From: an uncultured Bradyrhizobium sp.
Lineage (GTDB): Bacteria; Pseudomonadota; Alphaproteobacteria; Rhizobiales; Xanthobacteraceae
DNA: 64,000 nucleotides
Assembly: GCF_936943645.1 (NCBI RefSeq)
Contig: NZ_CAKZJO010000085.1
Location: 1 to 64,000, forward strand
Reading direction: 5' to 3'
Made by a program: the position numbers and the translations under genes. Below, piece after piece: positions 1 to 10,795 of this stretch (its first letter is position 1; each line of letters begins with the position of its first letter). The notes beneath the pieces are model-generated. The model was given only the letters and a program-made list of their open reading frames with translations. It did not search any database and was not told the origin of the DNA.

Positions 1-239
1 TGGGCCGGCGGCCGCCGCGTGACGTCCTGGCCGCGGACGCGGATCGAGCCGCCGCTGACGGCCACGAGGCCCATGATCGCCTTGCACAGCGTGGTCTTGC
101 CCATGCCGTTGCGGCCGACGACGGAGAACACGCCGCTCTCCAGCGTGAGGTCGACGCCCTGCAGGGCGTGGGAGTGACCGTAGTAGACGTCGAGCCCGCG
201 GACCTCGAGTGCTGCGCCGGCGCGGCGAACCTCATTCAT
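1..239 (-). CDS. livF: Branched-chain amino acid-type ABC transporter ATP-binding protein (LivF-like), C-terminus cut by window edge
   Basis: Reverse-strand translation includes a Walker A-like VVGRNGMGKTTLCKAIMGL; the start codon overlaps the stop of the LivG-like ORF at 232-239. Confidence 0.85.
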   Translation of the reverse strand, partial: MNEVRRAGAALEVRGLDVYYGHSHALQGVDLTLESGVFSVVGRNGMGKTTLCKAIMGLVAVSGGSIRVRGQDVTRRPPA

Positions 240-1014
240 GGCCGCCTCCGAGATAAAGCTCCTGCACCTCGGGGTCGGATTGGATCTCTTCGGGCAGGCC
301 TTCCTTGAAGATGCGGCCGTTGTGCATCATCGTGACGCTCTCGACGACCCGCAGCGCCACGTCCATGTCGTGCTCGATGATGATGTAGCCGATATGCGCC
401 GGCAGGGAGGTCAGGATCTCGATCAGCTCGGCGCGCTCGGTCGGCGACAGGCCCGCGGCCGGCTCGTCGAACAGCACGAAGCGCGGGGCGCCGGCGAGCG
501 CCAGCGCGATCTCGAGCTGGCGCTGCTGGCCGTGCGCGAGCTCGGCCACGCGCTGGTCCTTCACGGCGGACAGATGCACGGCCTGGACGAGGTTGTCGGC
601 CGCATGCATCAAGGCATCGTTCTGCCCCGGGCGCAGGAACGAGAAGCGCCCGCGCGAGACGCCGCGGCAGGCGAGATAGACATTGTCCTGCACGGTGAGG
701 CCGGGGAACAGCGCCGAGATCTGGTAGGTCCGGCGCAAGCCCCGGCGGATGCGCTCATAGGGCGGGAAATGCGTGACGTCCTCGCCGAAGAAGCGGATGG
801 TGCCGGAGGAGGGCGCGAAATCTCCGGTGATGCAGTTGAACAGCGTGGTCTTGCCGGCGCCGTTGGAGCCGAGCACGGCGCGGCGCTCGCCGGGGCGCAC
901 GGTGATGGTGACGTCGGTCAGCGCCGCGAGCGCGCCGAACAGCCGCGTCACGCCGCGCAGTTCCAGCGCGGCGCCGGCGCCGACGGCCGAGAGGCGTTGC
1001 GCGACGCTATCCAT
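232..1014 (-). CDS. livG: Branched-chain amino acid-type ABC transporter ATP-binding protein (LivG-like)
   Basis: GSNGAGKTTLFNCITG Walker A, AHGQQRQLEIALAL signature, FDEPAAGLSP Walker B; operon context. Confidence 0.92.
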   Translation of the reverse strand: MDSVAQRLSAVGAGAALELRGVTRLFGALAALTDVTITVRPGERRAVLGSNGAGKTTLFNCITGDFAPSSGTIRFFGEDVTHFPPYERIRRGLRRTYQISALFPGLTVQDNVYLACRGVSRGRFSFLRPGQNDALMHAADNLVQAVHLSAVKDQRVAELAHGQQRQLEIALALAGAPRFVLFDEPAAGLSPTERAELIEILTSLPAHIGYIIIEHDMDVALRVVESVTMMHNGRIFKEGLPEEIQSDPEVQELYLGGGHE

Positions 1015-2089
1015 GGATGCGTCCTCCGCCCTGGCGACCGTCGCGGGAACGCTGGCTCTGACGCCAGCGCTGCCACAGGCCGATGACGCCGTCCGAGGAC
1101 CAGAACACGATGGCGAGGAAGCCGAGCCCGATCAGCAGGCGGAAGCGGTTGCCGTCGAGGCCGAGCCTGACCAGGAAGTCGAGCGCAAAGGTGCGCAGCA
1201 ACACGAAGATCAGCGCGCCGATGAAGGGACCGATCGGGCGCGTGATGCCGCCGACGACGGCGATGATCAGCACGTCGATGCAGGCGCCGACGCTGACCGA
1301 GCCCGGCGAGATCTGGCGGTAGTTCCAGACCTGGAGCACGCCGGCGAGCGCGGCGATGAAAGAGGCGAAGGCATAGGCGGCGACGCGATGCGCATTGACG
1401 TTGAAGCCGAGCGCGGCCATGCGGCGGGGATTGTCGCGCACGCCCTGGAGGGCAAGACCGAACGGCGCGCGTGAGAGATATTCGACGGCGAAGTAGCAGA
1501 GCGCGGCGACCGCGAGCACGACGTAATAGAAGGGAATGTCGGCGCGCCAGTTCACGCCCCAGAAGTGCGGCGTCGCCACGGTATTGATGCCGGTATGGCC
1601 GTTGAAGATCGCCCAGTTCTGATTGGTGAAATAATAGAAGGCAGCACCGATCGCGAGCGTGATCATGATGGTGTAGATGCCCTCGGTGCGCACCGCGAGC
1701 GCGCCGCCGAGCGTGCCGAAGGCGGTCGCCAGCGCCAGCGCCATGGGGACCGCGAGCCACCATGGCCAGCCCAGGCTGATATTGGCGTTGCCGCTGACGC
1801 CGAACACGGCGACCATGTAAGCCGAGAAGCCGGCGATGGTGAGCTGCATCAGGCTGACCATGCCGCCATAGCCGGCGAGGAACATCAGGCTGAGCGCCAT
1901 GATGCCGAGGATCAGCGTGGTCGCGAAGATCTCGATCAGGAAGAATCCATTGGCGATCAGCGGCATCACCACGAGGATGGCCGCGACGATCCAGGCAGCG
2001 GGGTTGTTGAGCTCCGGCCATGTCCGCGCCGGGCGCTGTGCAGCGGCGGCGGGACGAGCGGCAAGGCGGGCATCGTGCGTGAGCGACAT
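1007..2089 (-). CDS. livM: Branched-chain amino acid-type ABC transporter permease (LivM-like)
   Basis: Multi-TM protein, 360 aa, with a GxRDNPRRMAALGFNV permease motif; adjacent to LivG/LivH-like genes. Confidence 0.92.
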   Translation of the reverse strand: MSLTHDARLAARPAAAAQRPARTWPELNNPAAWIVAAILVVMPLIANGFFLIEIFATTLILGIMALSLMFLAGYGGMVSLMQLTIAGFSAYMVAVFGVSGNANISLGWPWWLAVPMALALATAFGTLGGALAVRTEGIYTIMITLAIGAAFYYFTNQNWAIFNGHTGINTVATPHFWGVNWRADIPFYYVVLAVAALCYFAVEYLSRAPFGLALQGVRDNPRRMAALGFNVNAHRVAAYAFASFIAALAGVLQVWNYRQISPGSVSVGACIDVLIIAVVGGITRPIGPFIGALIFVLLRTFALDFLVRLGLDGNRFRLLIGLGFLAIVFWSSDGVIGLWQRWRQSQRSRDGRQGGGRIHG

Positions 2090-2090
2090 G

Positions 2091-3101
2091 TCAGCGCCTC
2101 GCCAGCAGGCCTTGCGGCCGGATCGCCAGCACCAGCACCATGATCAGGAAGGTCACGACGATGGCATAGGTCGGGATGTAGACCGAGCCGAGTTGCTCGG
2201 CGAGGCCGATGATCAGCGCGCCGAGCGCGGCGCCGGGGATCGAGCCCATGCCGCCCACGATCACGACGACGAGGGAGGCGAGCAGGAAGCGGATGTCCTC
2301 GCCGGGCGACAGCGACTGGAAGGTGCCGCCGACGACGCCGGCGATGCCCGCAAGCCCGGCGCCGAATGCGAACACGGCGACGAAGACGAGCTGGATGCGC
2401 ACGCCGGTCGCGGCGAGGATATCGCGATCGTCGACGCCGGCACGAATGATCATGCCGATGCGGGTGCGGTTGAGCGCGAGCCACATCGCGACGCCGATAA
2501 CCACGGACGCGGCGAAGATCACCAGCCGCACCATGGGATATCTGAGATAGACCGGCTCGCCCGAGGATTTCACCGCCGTGATCAGCGGCAGCTCCACGGG
2601 GCCGATCAGCCAGTTCGGGGTCTGGACCTGGTAGAAATCGCCGCCGCAGGCCCACAGCATGAGGTCGGCGAACACGATCGAAAGCCCGATCGTCACCATG
2701 GTCTGCCTGAGATCCTGTCCCTCCATCCGGCGGAACACGATCACCTGGAGCAGGACGCCCACCAGGGCGGTGAGGACGAAGGCGACGATGAAGCTGAGCA
2801 GCCAGGAGCCGGTCGCCGTGCTGATGGCATAGCCGACATAGCCGCCGAACAGATAGAGCGAGCCGTGCGCGAGATTGACGTTGCGCATCAGGCCGAAGAT
2901 CAGCGTGAAGCCGCTGGCGACGAGGAAGTAGAGTCCCCCCAGTGTGATGCCGTTGAAGACGGCGTTGAGGAAGACGCGCTTGCGGCCGATGGCTTCTTCG
3001 AGGCCCGGCGGCCAGACCGCGAAGATCAGCCAGAGCGCGACGGCAATGGCGATGATGGCGATCAGCGCCCAGGCCGGATGGCGTTCGACAAAGCGGCTCA
3101 T
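2091..3101 (-). CDS. livH: Branched-chain amino acid-type ABC transporter permease (LivH-like)
   Basis: Multi-TM protein with NGITLGGLYFLVASGFTLIFGLMRNVNLAHGSLY, typical LivH N-terminus. Confidence 0.92.
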   Translation of the reverse strand: MSRFVERHPAWALIAIIAIAVALWLIFAVWPPGLEEAIGRKRVFLNAVFNGITLGGLYFLVASGFTLIFGLMRNVNLAHGSLYLFGGYVGYAISTATGSWLLSFIVAFVLTALVGVLLQVIVFRRMEGQDLRQTMVTIGLSIVFADLMLWACGGDFYQVQTPNWLIGPVELPLITAVKSSGEPVYLRYPMVRLVIFAASVVIGVAMWLALNRTRIGMIIRAGVDDRDILAATGVRIQLVFVAVFAFGAGLAGIAGVVGGTFQSLSPGEDIRFLLASLVVVIVGGMGSIPGAALGALIIGLAEQLGSVYIPTYAIVVTFLIMVLVLAIRPQGLLARR

Positions 3102-3290
3102 ATGCGCGGCCTGCTCTTCACCTCTGCCCGCAAACGGGAGGAGGTGGCAGGCAGACCGTCACCGGCTGCTAGCCTCACCATGAACGCACGCTCCCGTCGG
3201 CTGCGACCCTCTATCGGGATCGCTTTGCCCGCATCCTAGCCGGGCTGCGAGGGCGACGTTTGATCGTGAGTATCTTTTCGTGGCCGGCGC

Positions 3291-4118
3291 TCAGGCGCGC
3301 AAAATCTTGGCCGCGCGACGATAATCGGTCGGGGCCATCCCGACATTGGCGGCGAAGAAGCGGGTGAAACCGCTCTGCGAGGAGAAGCCGAGATCGAATC
3401 CGATATCGGCGATCGGGGTCTCGCTTGCCACCAGGGCTTCGAGCGCCTGCTCCATGATCAGCGTGTTGAGATAGAGATTCGGCGTAACGCCGGTCTGGAC
3501 GCGGAACAGCCGGTAGAAATGCGGCCGCGACAGGCCGGATTCTCGTGCGATGGTATCGAGCTCGATCTCGGCGCCGGGACTTTCCGACATCATCTTGATG
3601 CATTTGCGCACGCGAAAATCGGTGACGGAGCCGTTTGCGCGTGGATCGCGCGCGATCTCGGCCTGCTGCCAGCTTTCGTCGTAACAGATATCGATCAGTC
3701 TCCGCAGCTCGGAATCGAGGCTGGAGAGCGAGGGTGCGCCGCACACCAGCGCGGCGGTCCGCCTGATGTGCTTGTCGAGTGCCGGCGTGCGCTTGAACTG
3801 GGTGCGGCCGAAGCGCAGCCGGTGGGTGCCCGATGCATCGGGTGCGAACCATTCGGCATTGACGTAGAGCACGAAGAAGATCGCGCCGCCGTCCAGATCG
3901 GCAGGCAGGAAATTGTGCGGCTCCCAGGGATTGACCGCGACGACGGACGTCTCGGTGAGATCGTAGTGCCCCTCGGAGACGTCGATGCATGCGGGCATGC
4001 CGCCGACATGGAAGATCAGATGACCTTCACGATGGGCGTGGATATTGAAAGGGCGGTTCAACTGATAAACCGTCGCCCGACCGAAACGGCCGTGGAAGAC
4101 GGCGAGCGCACGGCTCAT
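3291..4118 (-). CDS. AraC-family transcriptional regulator
   Basis: C-terminal double HTH (IARESGLSRPHFYRLFRVQTGVTPNLYLNTLIMEQAL...IADIGFDLGFSSQSGFTRFFAANVGMAPTDYRR), N-terminal cupin-like sensor. Confidence 0.92.
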   Translation of the reverse strand: MSRALAVFHGRFGRATVYQLNRPFNIHAHREGHLIFHVGGMPACIDVSEGHYDLTETSVVAVNPWEPHNFLPADLDGGAIFFVLYVNAEWFAPDASGTHRLRFGRTQFKRTPALDKHIRRTAALVCGAPSLSSLDSELRRLIDICYDESWQQAEIARDPRANGSVTDFRVRKCIKMMSESPGAEIELDTIARESGLSRPHFYRLFRVQTGVTPNLYLNTLIMEQALEALVASETPIADIGFDLGFSSQSGFTRFFAANVGMAPTDYRRAAKILRA

Positions 4119-4244
4119 GCCTTCCCCTCCCGAATGTTCTTGTCTTTTCGCTCAGCGTTCAACAATGCCGCCGAGATTGCAAGAGCGGAGAGCGACCGCG
4201 TCAGCGAGTCGCTCCCCAGGTTGCGTGTTGGCAGCCGCGATGCG

Positions 4245-5495
4245 TCAGTACTTCTTACATTCCGGTACGGTGCGGCTTGGCAGCCCGATCTTCGAGAACA
4301 CGGCCGGATCGTAGCCGAGCGTCTGGTTCACGTTCGGGATCACCTTCACGACCTTGCTGAACAGCGCACCCTTGCCGTCATCGACGACTTCGGTGACGAA
4401 GTTGGTTCCAATTGCCTGGCGGTTGGAGTCGAGCTTGATCTTGCCGTTCGGCGCGTCGATCTCGATCTTGGCCAGTGCTTCCTTGAACTTCGCCTGGTTG
4501 TTGGAGAGATCGCCGTTGACCTGACGCAGGGCGAGGATCAGGGCCATGGTTGAATCATAGTAGTTGGTTGCGAGCAGCGACGGGCTCGGGAAGCGCTTGT
4601 TGGGCGGGAAGGCGTCCTGATAGGCCTTCACGAATTTCTGCCAGCCCGGATCCTCCCAGGTGTCAGCCTGGCCGCTCGCCGCGATGGTGCCGATGAGGGC
4701 GTTCTTGGCGTTGCCCTTGGACGACAGGATGGTCTGGTCGATCATGATGGAACCGCCCATCAGATGCGCCTTGCCACCCGCCTGCTGATACTGGTTGAGG
4801 AAGTTGACGGCATCCGCGCCGCCGAGGCCGAGATAGATCGCATCGACGTCGTCGGGCAGCGCGGCGATGACCGAGGCGAAATCCTTGGTGCCGAGCGGCA
4901 CCCATTGCCGGTTGGTGACCTGTCCGCCGGCGCCGCAGAATTCGAGCACGAGGCCGAACACCTGCGTGTAGATGAACGAATAGTCCTCACCGACGGTCGC
5001 GATCTTGCGATACTTCTTCTCCTCATAGGCGTATTTGCCGAGGCCGACCTGCCACTGCGCGCCGTCCATGTTGTAGCGGAAGAAGTTCGGGGCGGGATCG
5101 ACATAGGTGGTTTCCTGCGCGCCCGAGGCTGCATTGATGAAGGTCAGCTCGGGATGGGTCTTGGCGAAGTTCTTCACCGCAATGCCCTCGTCGCCGGAGA
5201 GCGGCGAGAGCAGGATCTGCACCTTGTCCTGCTCGATCAGCTTGCGCACCGCGCGCACCGCCGAATCCGGCGTCGCGTCGGTCGAGGCGACGATGAATTC
5301 GAGCTCCTTGTCGCCGATCTTCTTGCCGAGCACGTTGAGCGCCGTCTGGTGGCCGCGCATGCCGTCCTCGCCGAGAACGGTGTAGGTGCCTTCGAGCGTC
5401 GCGGTCACGCCCACCTTGATCTTTTCCTGGGCGATCGCGGCGCTTGAAAGAAACAGGCTGCTCAGCGCGAGCAGTCCGATGCTGCATTTCGACAT
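4245..5495 (-). CDS. Branched-chain amino acid-type ABC transporter substrate-binding protein (LivK-like)
   Basis: Signal peptide MSKCSIGLLALSSLFLSSAAIAQ followed by a Leu/Ile/Val-binding-type periplasmic fold sequence; start inferred downstream of the ORF-track start. Confidence 0.9.
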   Translation of the reverse strand: MSKCSIGLLALSSLFLSSAAIAQEKIKVGVTATLEGTYTVLGEDGMRGHQTALNVLGKKIGDKELEFIVASTDATPDSAVRAVRKLIEQDKVQILLSPLSGDEGIAVKNFAKTHPELTFINAASGAQETTYVDPAPNFFRYNMDGAQWQVGLGKYAYEEKKYRKIATVGEDYSFIYTQVFGLVLEFCGAGGQVTNRQWVPLGTKDFASVIAALPDDVDAIYLGLGGADAVNFLNQYQQAGGKAHLMGGSIMIDQTILSSKGNAKNALIGTIAASGQADTWEDPGWQKFVKAYQDAFPPNKRFPSPSLLATNYYDSTMALILALRQVNGDLSNNQAKFKEALAKIEIDAPNGKIKLDSNRQAIGTNFVTEVVDDGKGALFSKVVKVIPNVNQTLGYDPAVFSKIGLPSRTVPECKKY

Positions 5496-5701
5496 TGTGC
5501 TCCTCCCTGTGTCGTCGATTGTTGCCGCGCCAAAACCGGCGCGACGCCGCTGGCTCTCGAACGGGCCGCGGCTTTGCAGGGAAGCTAGCCGAACTCGGAT
5601 GCGGTGCACGCGTGGACGCCTCGTCCGGCTTGACGGGCAGTCTCATTTTTGAATGTTGCGGCGCAAGTGGTTTCGCGGTGCAGCAGGCGAAGGATCACAT
5701 G

Positions 5702-6462
5702 TCACACCCAGCCGCCATCGACGATGTAGTGTTGGGCCGTGCAGGCGGACGCTTCGTCGGAGGCGAGAAAGACGGTGAATTTCGCGACCTCGTCGGGGAC
5801 GAGCTTGCGCTTCAGGCATTGCCTCTGCATCAACTCGATCTCGCCCTGCGGCGTCATCCATTTCTCGAGCTGCCGCTCGGTCATGATCCAGCCCGGCGCG
5901 ATTGCGTTCACGCGGATGTTGTAGGGGCCGTAGTCGCGCGCCAGGGAACGCGTGAGGCCGATCACGCCTGATTTGCTGGCGGTGTAGGCGGCCATGCCGC
6001 CTTGCCCGGCGATCCACGACACGGAGCCGAAATTGACGATTGCGCCGGCATTCGCGGCCTTCATGTCGGGCAAGACGGCTTGCGCGGCGAAGAACTGGTG
6101 CTTCAGGTTCACCGCAATGCGGTCGTCCCAATATTCCGGCGTCATCTCCTCGGTCGCGTGCCGTTCATCATGCGCGGCATTGTTGACGAGGATGTTGATT
6201 GCGCCGTGCGCCTTGCGCGCCTGTGCGATGCCGGCGCGCAGGGCTGCGATGTCGGTGAGGTCGACGCGCTGGAAATGCGCGCCGAGCCCCTGATCGGACA
6301 ATTCGCGCGCAAGGCGCTGGCCGTCGTCGGCCTTGATGTCGAAGAACACGACCTTGCTCTTCTGCTGCGCGAAGCGTCGCACGATCGCAGCACCAATGCC
6401 CGATGCGCCACCGGTGACGAGAACGACCTTGCCGGCGAGGTCAGAATAAAGGGCAGCCATGG
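5702..6462 (-). CDS. SDR-family NAD(P)-dependent oxidoreductase
   Basis: TGGASGIG cofactor motif, NNAA, YTASKSG active site, C-terminal YIVDGGWV. Confidence 0.93.
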
Positions 6463-6626
6463 ACACCTCTCGACTTGCTTGCGGGCGGTGCGAAGCGCCG
6501 TCCGTGTTCTTCGCAAAGCTTAGTCATTTCCGGCGTGAGGGTCATAGATCAGAATTTTAGTTGCGTACCTCAAAAATTGAAGGCAGGATTGCAGCCAAAG
6601 AATAGAAGCCGGTCGGGAGGAATGTG

Positions 6627-7886
6627 ATGAGGCTGCTCGGGAAGCTGGGACTCGCCGTTGCCGCATGCCTGCTCGGGGCCAATTGGGCCGCTGCCGACAC
6701 CACTGTGAAATGGCTCCACATCGAGGCCAATCCGGCCCAGGTGAAGATCTGGGAGGAGGTTGCGCGCAGCTATGAGGCGTCGCATCCCGGCGTGAAGGTC
6801 GAGATGCAGTTCCTCGAGAACGAGGCCTACAAGGCCAAGCTGCCGACCATCCTGCAATCCAAGGACCGGCCGAACATCATCTACAGCTGGGCCGGCGGCG
6901 TCCTGAAGACGCAGATCGAGGCCGGCGTGCTCGACGACATCACCGATCAGGTGAAGGGCTATAGCGACAGCCTGACGCCGGCGGCACTCGCGGCCTTCAC
7001 CAGCAATGGCAAGGTTTACGGCCTGCCGACCGCGCTGTCGCAGGTCGGCTTCCTCTGCAACAGGGAGCTGATGGCCAAAGCGAAGGTCGATCCGGCCGCG
7101 ATCAAGACCTGGGACGATCTGCTCGCCGCAGTGAAGACGCTGAAGGGGGCCGGCGTGACGCCGATCGTGGTCGGCGGCGCCGACAAATGGCCGCTGCATT
7201 TTTACTGGACGCATCTTGCCGTGCGCATTGGTGGCAAGGGTGCGTTCGACGCCGCGCTGCGCGGCGAGAACGGCGGCTTCGCCGGCGAGACCTTCCAGAA
7301 ATCGGGCGAGCTGTTCAAGCAGCTCGTCGATCTCCAGCCGTTCCAGAACGGCTTCCTCGGTTTCAAGAATCCGCAGGCTGTCGGCTATTTCGGTGACGGC
7401 AAGGCGGCGATGACGCTTGCGATCAGCACGGTCTATCATCTGCAGCGCGCGCTTGCTGCCGACAAGGTCGGATTGAGCGAAGACAAGATCTGCTGGTTCG
7501 ACTTCCCGGTCGTGCCGGGCGGCAAGGGTGCGCCGACGGATACGCTCGGCGGCATCACCGGCTGGCTGATCACCAAGGGCTCGCCGAAGGAGGCCGTCGA
7601 TTTCCTGAAATACTTCGTCTCCAAGGATGTGCAGACGCGTCTTGCCGCCGGCAATTTCATCATCCCGGTGGTGCAGGGGGCGGATGCCGGCCTGAACAAT
7701 TCCTTCATGAAGCTGATCGCGGCCAATCTGGCGAAGTCGAACTATCACCAGAATTTCTATGACCAGAGCCTTGGTCCATCGGTCGGCCGCGTCGTCAACG
7801 ACGTCACCGCCGAGATCGCCGGCGGCAGCATGAACCCGCAGGATGCGGCGAAGGCGATCGAAGCGGCGTGGAAGCAGGGTAACTGA
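6627..7886 (+). CDS. Sugar ABC transporter extracellular substrate-binding protein (family 1)
   Basis: Signal peptide then KWLHIEANPAQVKIWEEVARSYEASHPGVKVEM; followed by two permease genes. Confidence 0.92.
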   Translation: MRLLGKLGLAVAACLLGANWAAADTTVKWLHIEANPAQVKIWEEVARSYEASHPGVKVEMQFLENEAYKAKLPTILQSKDRPNIIYSWAGGVLKTQIEAGVLDDITDQVKGYSDSLTPAALAAFTSNGKVYGLPTALSQVGFLCNRELMAKAKVDPAAIKTWDDLLAAVKTLKGAGVTPIVVGGADKWPLHFYWTHLAVRIGGKGAFDAALRGENGGFAGETFQKSGELFKQLVDLQPFQNGFLGFKNPQAVGYFGDGKAAMTLAISTVYHLQRALAADKVGLSEDKICWFDFPVVPGGKGAPTDTLGGITGWLITKGSPKEAVDFLKYFVSKDVQTRLAAGNFIIPVVQGADAGLNNSFMKLIAANLAKSNYHQNFYDQSLGPSVGRVVNDVTAEIAGGSMNPQDAAKAIEAAWKQGN

Positions 7887-7888
7887 CG

Positions 7889-8830
7889 GTGGGACGGCGG
7901 ATCGCGATGGTGTCGGCGATCGACGTTGCCGGCGAGACGCCCTCGCAGGCCGCGGTCCGAGGCCCGCGGTGGGACGGGCGCTTCACGGTCCTGATCCTGT
8001 TCCTGCCGCCGGCACTGCTGTTGTTCACGCTGTTCGTGGTGGTGCCGATCGGCGAAGCCGCCTGGTATTCGGCCTTCAACTGGAACGGCTTCGGCAAGCC
8101 GACCAACTGGATCGGCCTGGACAATTACCGTTTCGTGCTGGAGACGCGCGCATTCTGGCTCGCCTTGCGCAACAACGGCCTGATCATCGCAGTTTCGCTC
8201 GCGATCCAGCTGCCGCTTGCGCTCGCTTTGGCGCTGACGCTCGCGGAGCGCTTTCGTGGCGCGGTGGCGCTGCGCATGCTGTTCTTCATGCCCTATATCC
8301 TGGCCGAGATCGCGACCGGGCTGATCTTCTCGTTCGTCTATGACGGCGATTATGGCCTGGTCGCTTCGATCTGGCGCACCTTCGGCGCCGAGCCGCCGCA
8401 TCTGCTGGCCTCGACCGACACCGCGATGCTGGCGGTGCTGATCGTCATCGTCTGGAAATATTTCGGCTTTCACATGATGCTGTTCATCGCGGCTCTGCAG
8501 AGCCTCGACAAGAGCCTGGTCGAAGCCGCCCGCATCGACGGTGCGACGCGGACGCAGACCCTGCGTCACGTCGTCGTCCCCTTGCTCTATCCGACCATCC
8601 GTCTCTCGGTGTTCTTCGCCATCATCGGCTCGCTGCAGCTATTCGACCTGGTGATGCCGTTGACGCGCGGAGGACCTGCGGATTCCTCCAACACGATGGT
8701 GAGCTTCCTCTACAACAACGGCATCTCCCGGATGAGGGTCGGCTATGGCAGCGCCATCGGCGTCATTCTGTTCATGATCTGCGTAACCTTTGCCTTCACC
8801 TACAAGCAATGGTTCATGCGCGATGAGTAG
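7889..8830 (+). CDS. Sugar ABC transporter permease (MalF-like)
   Basis: Multi-TM, EAARIDGATRTQTLRHVVVPLL EAA loop. Confidence 0.92.
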   Translation: MGRRIAMVSAIDVAGETPSQAAVRGPRWDGRFTVLILFLPPALLLFTLFVVVPIGEAAWYSAFNWNGFGKPTNWIGLDNYRFVLETRAFWLALRNNGLIIAVSLAIQLPLALALALTLAERFRGAVALRMLFFMPYILAEIATGLIFSFVYDGDYGLVASIWRTFGAEPPHLLASTDTAMLAVLIVIVWKYFGFHMMLFIAALQSLDKSLVEAARIDGATRTQTLRHVVVPLLYPTIRLSVFFAIIGSLQLFDLVMPLTRGGPADSSNTMVSFLYNNGISRMRVGYGSAIGVILFMICVTFAFTYKQWFMRDE

Positions 8831-9671
8831 CACCGGGACCTCTCGCGCTCCGTTCGATCCGGCGGCCGTGTTCAAGGCGCTGTTCCTCGCGGCCGTCGCC
8901 GTCTTCGTGCTTGTGCCGCTGCTGGCGACCGTGCTCGGCGGCTTCAAAACGCTCGGGGAGTTGCGCGTCAACCCGTTCGGCCTGCCGCAGCACTGGGAGT
9001 GGCAGAATTACGCGGACATCCTGTTCTCCGCGCGCTACTGGCAGCTGCTGCGCAACTCGCTGGTCATCTCGACCCTGGCGGTGACGTTGACCCTGATCGT
9101 GGCCTCGATGGCGGCGTTCGCCTTCGCCCATGTCAGGTTCTACGGCTCATCGATGCTGCTGAGCTATTTGACGCTCGGCCTGCTGTTTCCCGCCGCGACC
9201 GCGGTGCTGCCGCTCTTCATCAAGGTGCGCGATCTCGGGCTGCTTGATACCTATTTTGGCGTGGCGCTGCCGCAGGTGGCCTTCAGCCTCGCGATGAGCT
9301 TGCTGCTGCTGCGGCGGTTCTTCAAGGACATTCCGTATGAACTGCTTGAGGCGGCCCTGGTGGACGGCTGCAGCTACATCAAGTTCTTCCGCTACGTGAC
9401 GCTGCCGCTGTCGCGGCCGATCCTGGCGACCGTCGGGACCATCACCTTCGTCAACAGCTGGAACGCCTATCTGTTGCCGCTGGTGATGCTCAACACCGAT
9501 GCGCTCTATCCCTGGCCGCTCGGCATCATGGTGTATCAGGGCGAATACTCGTCCGAATGGCACCTGATCCTGGCTTTCATCACGCTGACCATCCTGCCAA
9601 CGATCATCCTCTTCCTTCTGGCCCAGAAGCATATCGTCGCCGGTCTTACCGCAGGCGCGGTCAAGGGATGA
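8823..9671 (+). CDS. Sugar ABC transporter permease (MalG-like)
   Basis: Multi-TM, EAALVDGCSYIKFFRYVTLPLSRP EAA loop; start overlaps upstream stop by 8 bp. Confidence 0.92.
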   Translation: MSSTGTSRAPFDPAAVFKALFLAAVAVFVLVPLLATVLGGFKTLGELRVNPFGLPQHWEWQNYADILFSARYWQLLRNSLVISTLAVTLTLIVASMAAFAFAHVRFYGSSMLLSYLTLGLLFPAATAVLPLFIKVRDLGLLDTYFGVALPQVAFSLAMSLLLLRRFFKDIPYELLEAALVDGCSYIKFFRYVTLPLSRPILATVGTITFVNSWNAYLLPLVMLNTDALYPWPLGIMVYQGEYSSEWHLILAFITLTILPTIILFLLAQKHIVAGLTAGAVKG

Positions 9672-9693
9672 GCGGACCCTTACGGAGATCACA

Positions 9694-10791
9694 ATGAGAA
9701 AAGTGGGTATCGGAATCATCGGCTGCGGTGTCATCAGCACCGCCTATCTGAAGGCGGCGCAACGCTTCCCGGTCATGGAGGTCCGGGCGCTCGCCGACAT
9801 GCGCAGCGACGTCGCCGAGCGCCAGGGCGCCGCCTTCGGGCTGCCGGCGATGCGGGTGGATCAGCTGCTCAAGCGCGATGATGTGGAGATCGTCGTCAAC
9901 CTCACGGTGCCGCTGGCTCACACCGATGTCAGCCTAGCGGTGCTGAATGCCGGAAAACACGTCCATTCCGAGAAGCCGCTCGGCATCAACGTTGGCGAGG
10001 CGCGCAAGGTCATGGAGCTCGCCGCCCAGAAGAATTTGCGCGTCGGCTGCGCGCCCGACACGTTCCTCGGCGGCGGCCATCAGACCGCACGCAAGCTGAT
10101 CGACGATGGTGCGATCGGCATGCCTGTCGCCGGCAGTGCGTTCTTCGGCTGCCCCGGCCACGAGCGCTGGCATCCGGCACCCGGCTTCTACTACCTGCGT
10201 GGCGGCGGGCCGATGCTCGACATGGGGCCGTACTACATCACCGATCTGGTGCAACTGCTCGGCCCGGTCGCGAGCGTGATGGGTTCGACCGCGCGGCCGC
10301 GATCCGAGCGCCTGGTCACCAGCCAGCCGATGAACGGCTCACTGATCCCCGTCGAAGTCTCGACCCATGTCGCGGGCACCCTCGAATTCGAAAGCGGGGC
10401 GGTGGTCTCGATCACGATGAGCTTTGACGTGCCGAAGCACCGGCACGCGCCGATCGAGATCTATGGCGACAAGGGCAGCATGTTGGTGCCGGACCCGAAC
10501 CGCTTCGGCGGCGAGGTGCAGGTCGCCAGGACCGGCGGCGAGTGGGAGACGGTGCCGCTCACGCACGGTCACGTCGAGGGTGAGTTCCGTTCTATCGGCG
10601 TTGCCGACATGGCATCTGCGATCCTCGCTAACCGGCCGCATCGCGCCAGCGGCGCGCTGGCGTTCCATGTGCTGGAGGTGATGGAGGCGTTCCAGACCTC
10701 CGCCGACGAAGGGCGGCGCGTCAGAATCGAGAGCCGCGCCGAGCGGCCGGCAATGCTGCCCACGGGGTGCGAAACCGGACAGATCGACTGA
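9694..10791 (+). CDS. Gfo/Idh/MocA-family oxidoreductase
   Basis: N-terminal GIIGCGVISTAYLKAA dinucleotide fold and HVHSEKPLGINVGEA motif (EKP). Confidence 0.93.
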   Translation: MRKVGIGIIGCGVISTAYLKAAQRFPVMEVRALADMRSDVAERQGAAFGLPAMRVDQLLKRDDVEIVVNLTVPLAHTDVSLAVLNAGKHVHSEKPLGINVGEARKVMELAAQKNLRVGCAPDTFLGGGHQTARKLIDDGAIGMPVAGSAFFGCPGHERWHPAPGFYYLRGGGPMLDMGPYYITDLVQLLGPVASVMGSTARPRSERLVTSQPMNGSLIPVEVSTHVAGTLEFESGAVVSITMSFDVPKHRHAPIEIYGDKGSMLVPDPNRFGGEVQVARTGGEWETVPLTHGHVEGEFRSIGVADMASAILANRPHRASGALAFHVLEVMEAFQTSADEGRRVRIESRAERPAMLPTGCETGQID

Positions 10792-10795
10792 GGAC

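Noticed and set aside
1899-3239. 446-aa plus-strand ORF opposite livH/livM
   Set aside because: Charged low-complexity antisense translation; minus-strand permease assignments are clear.
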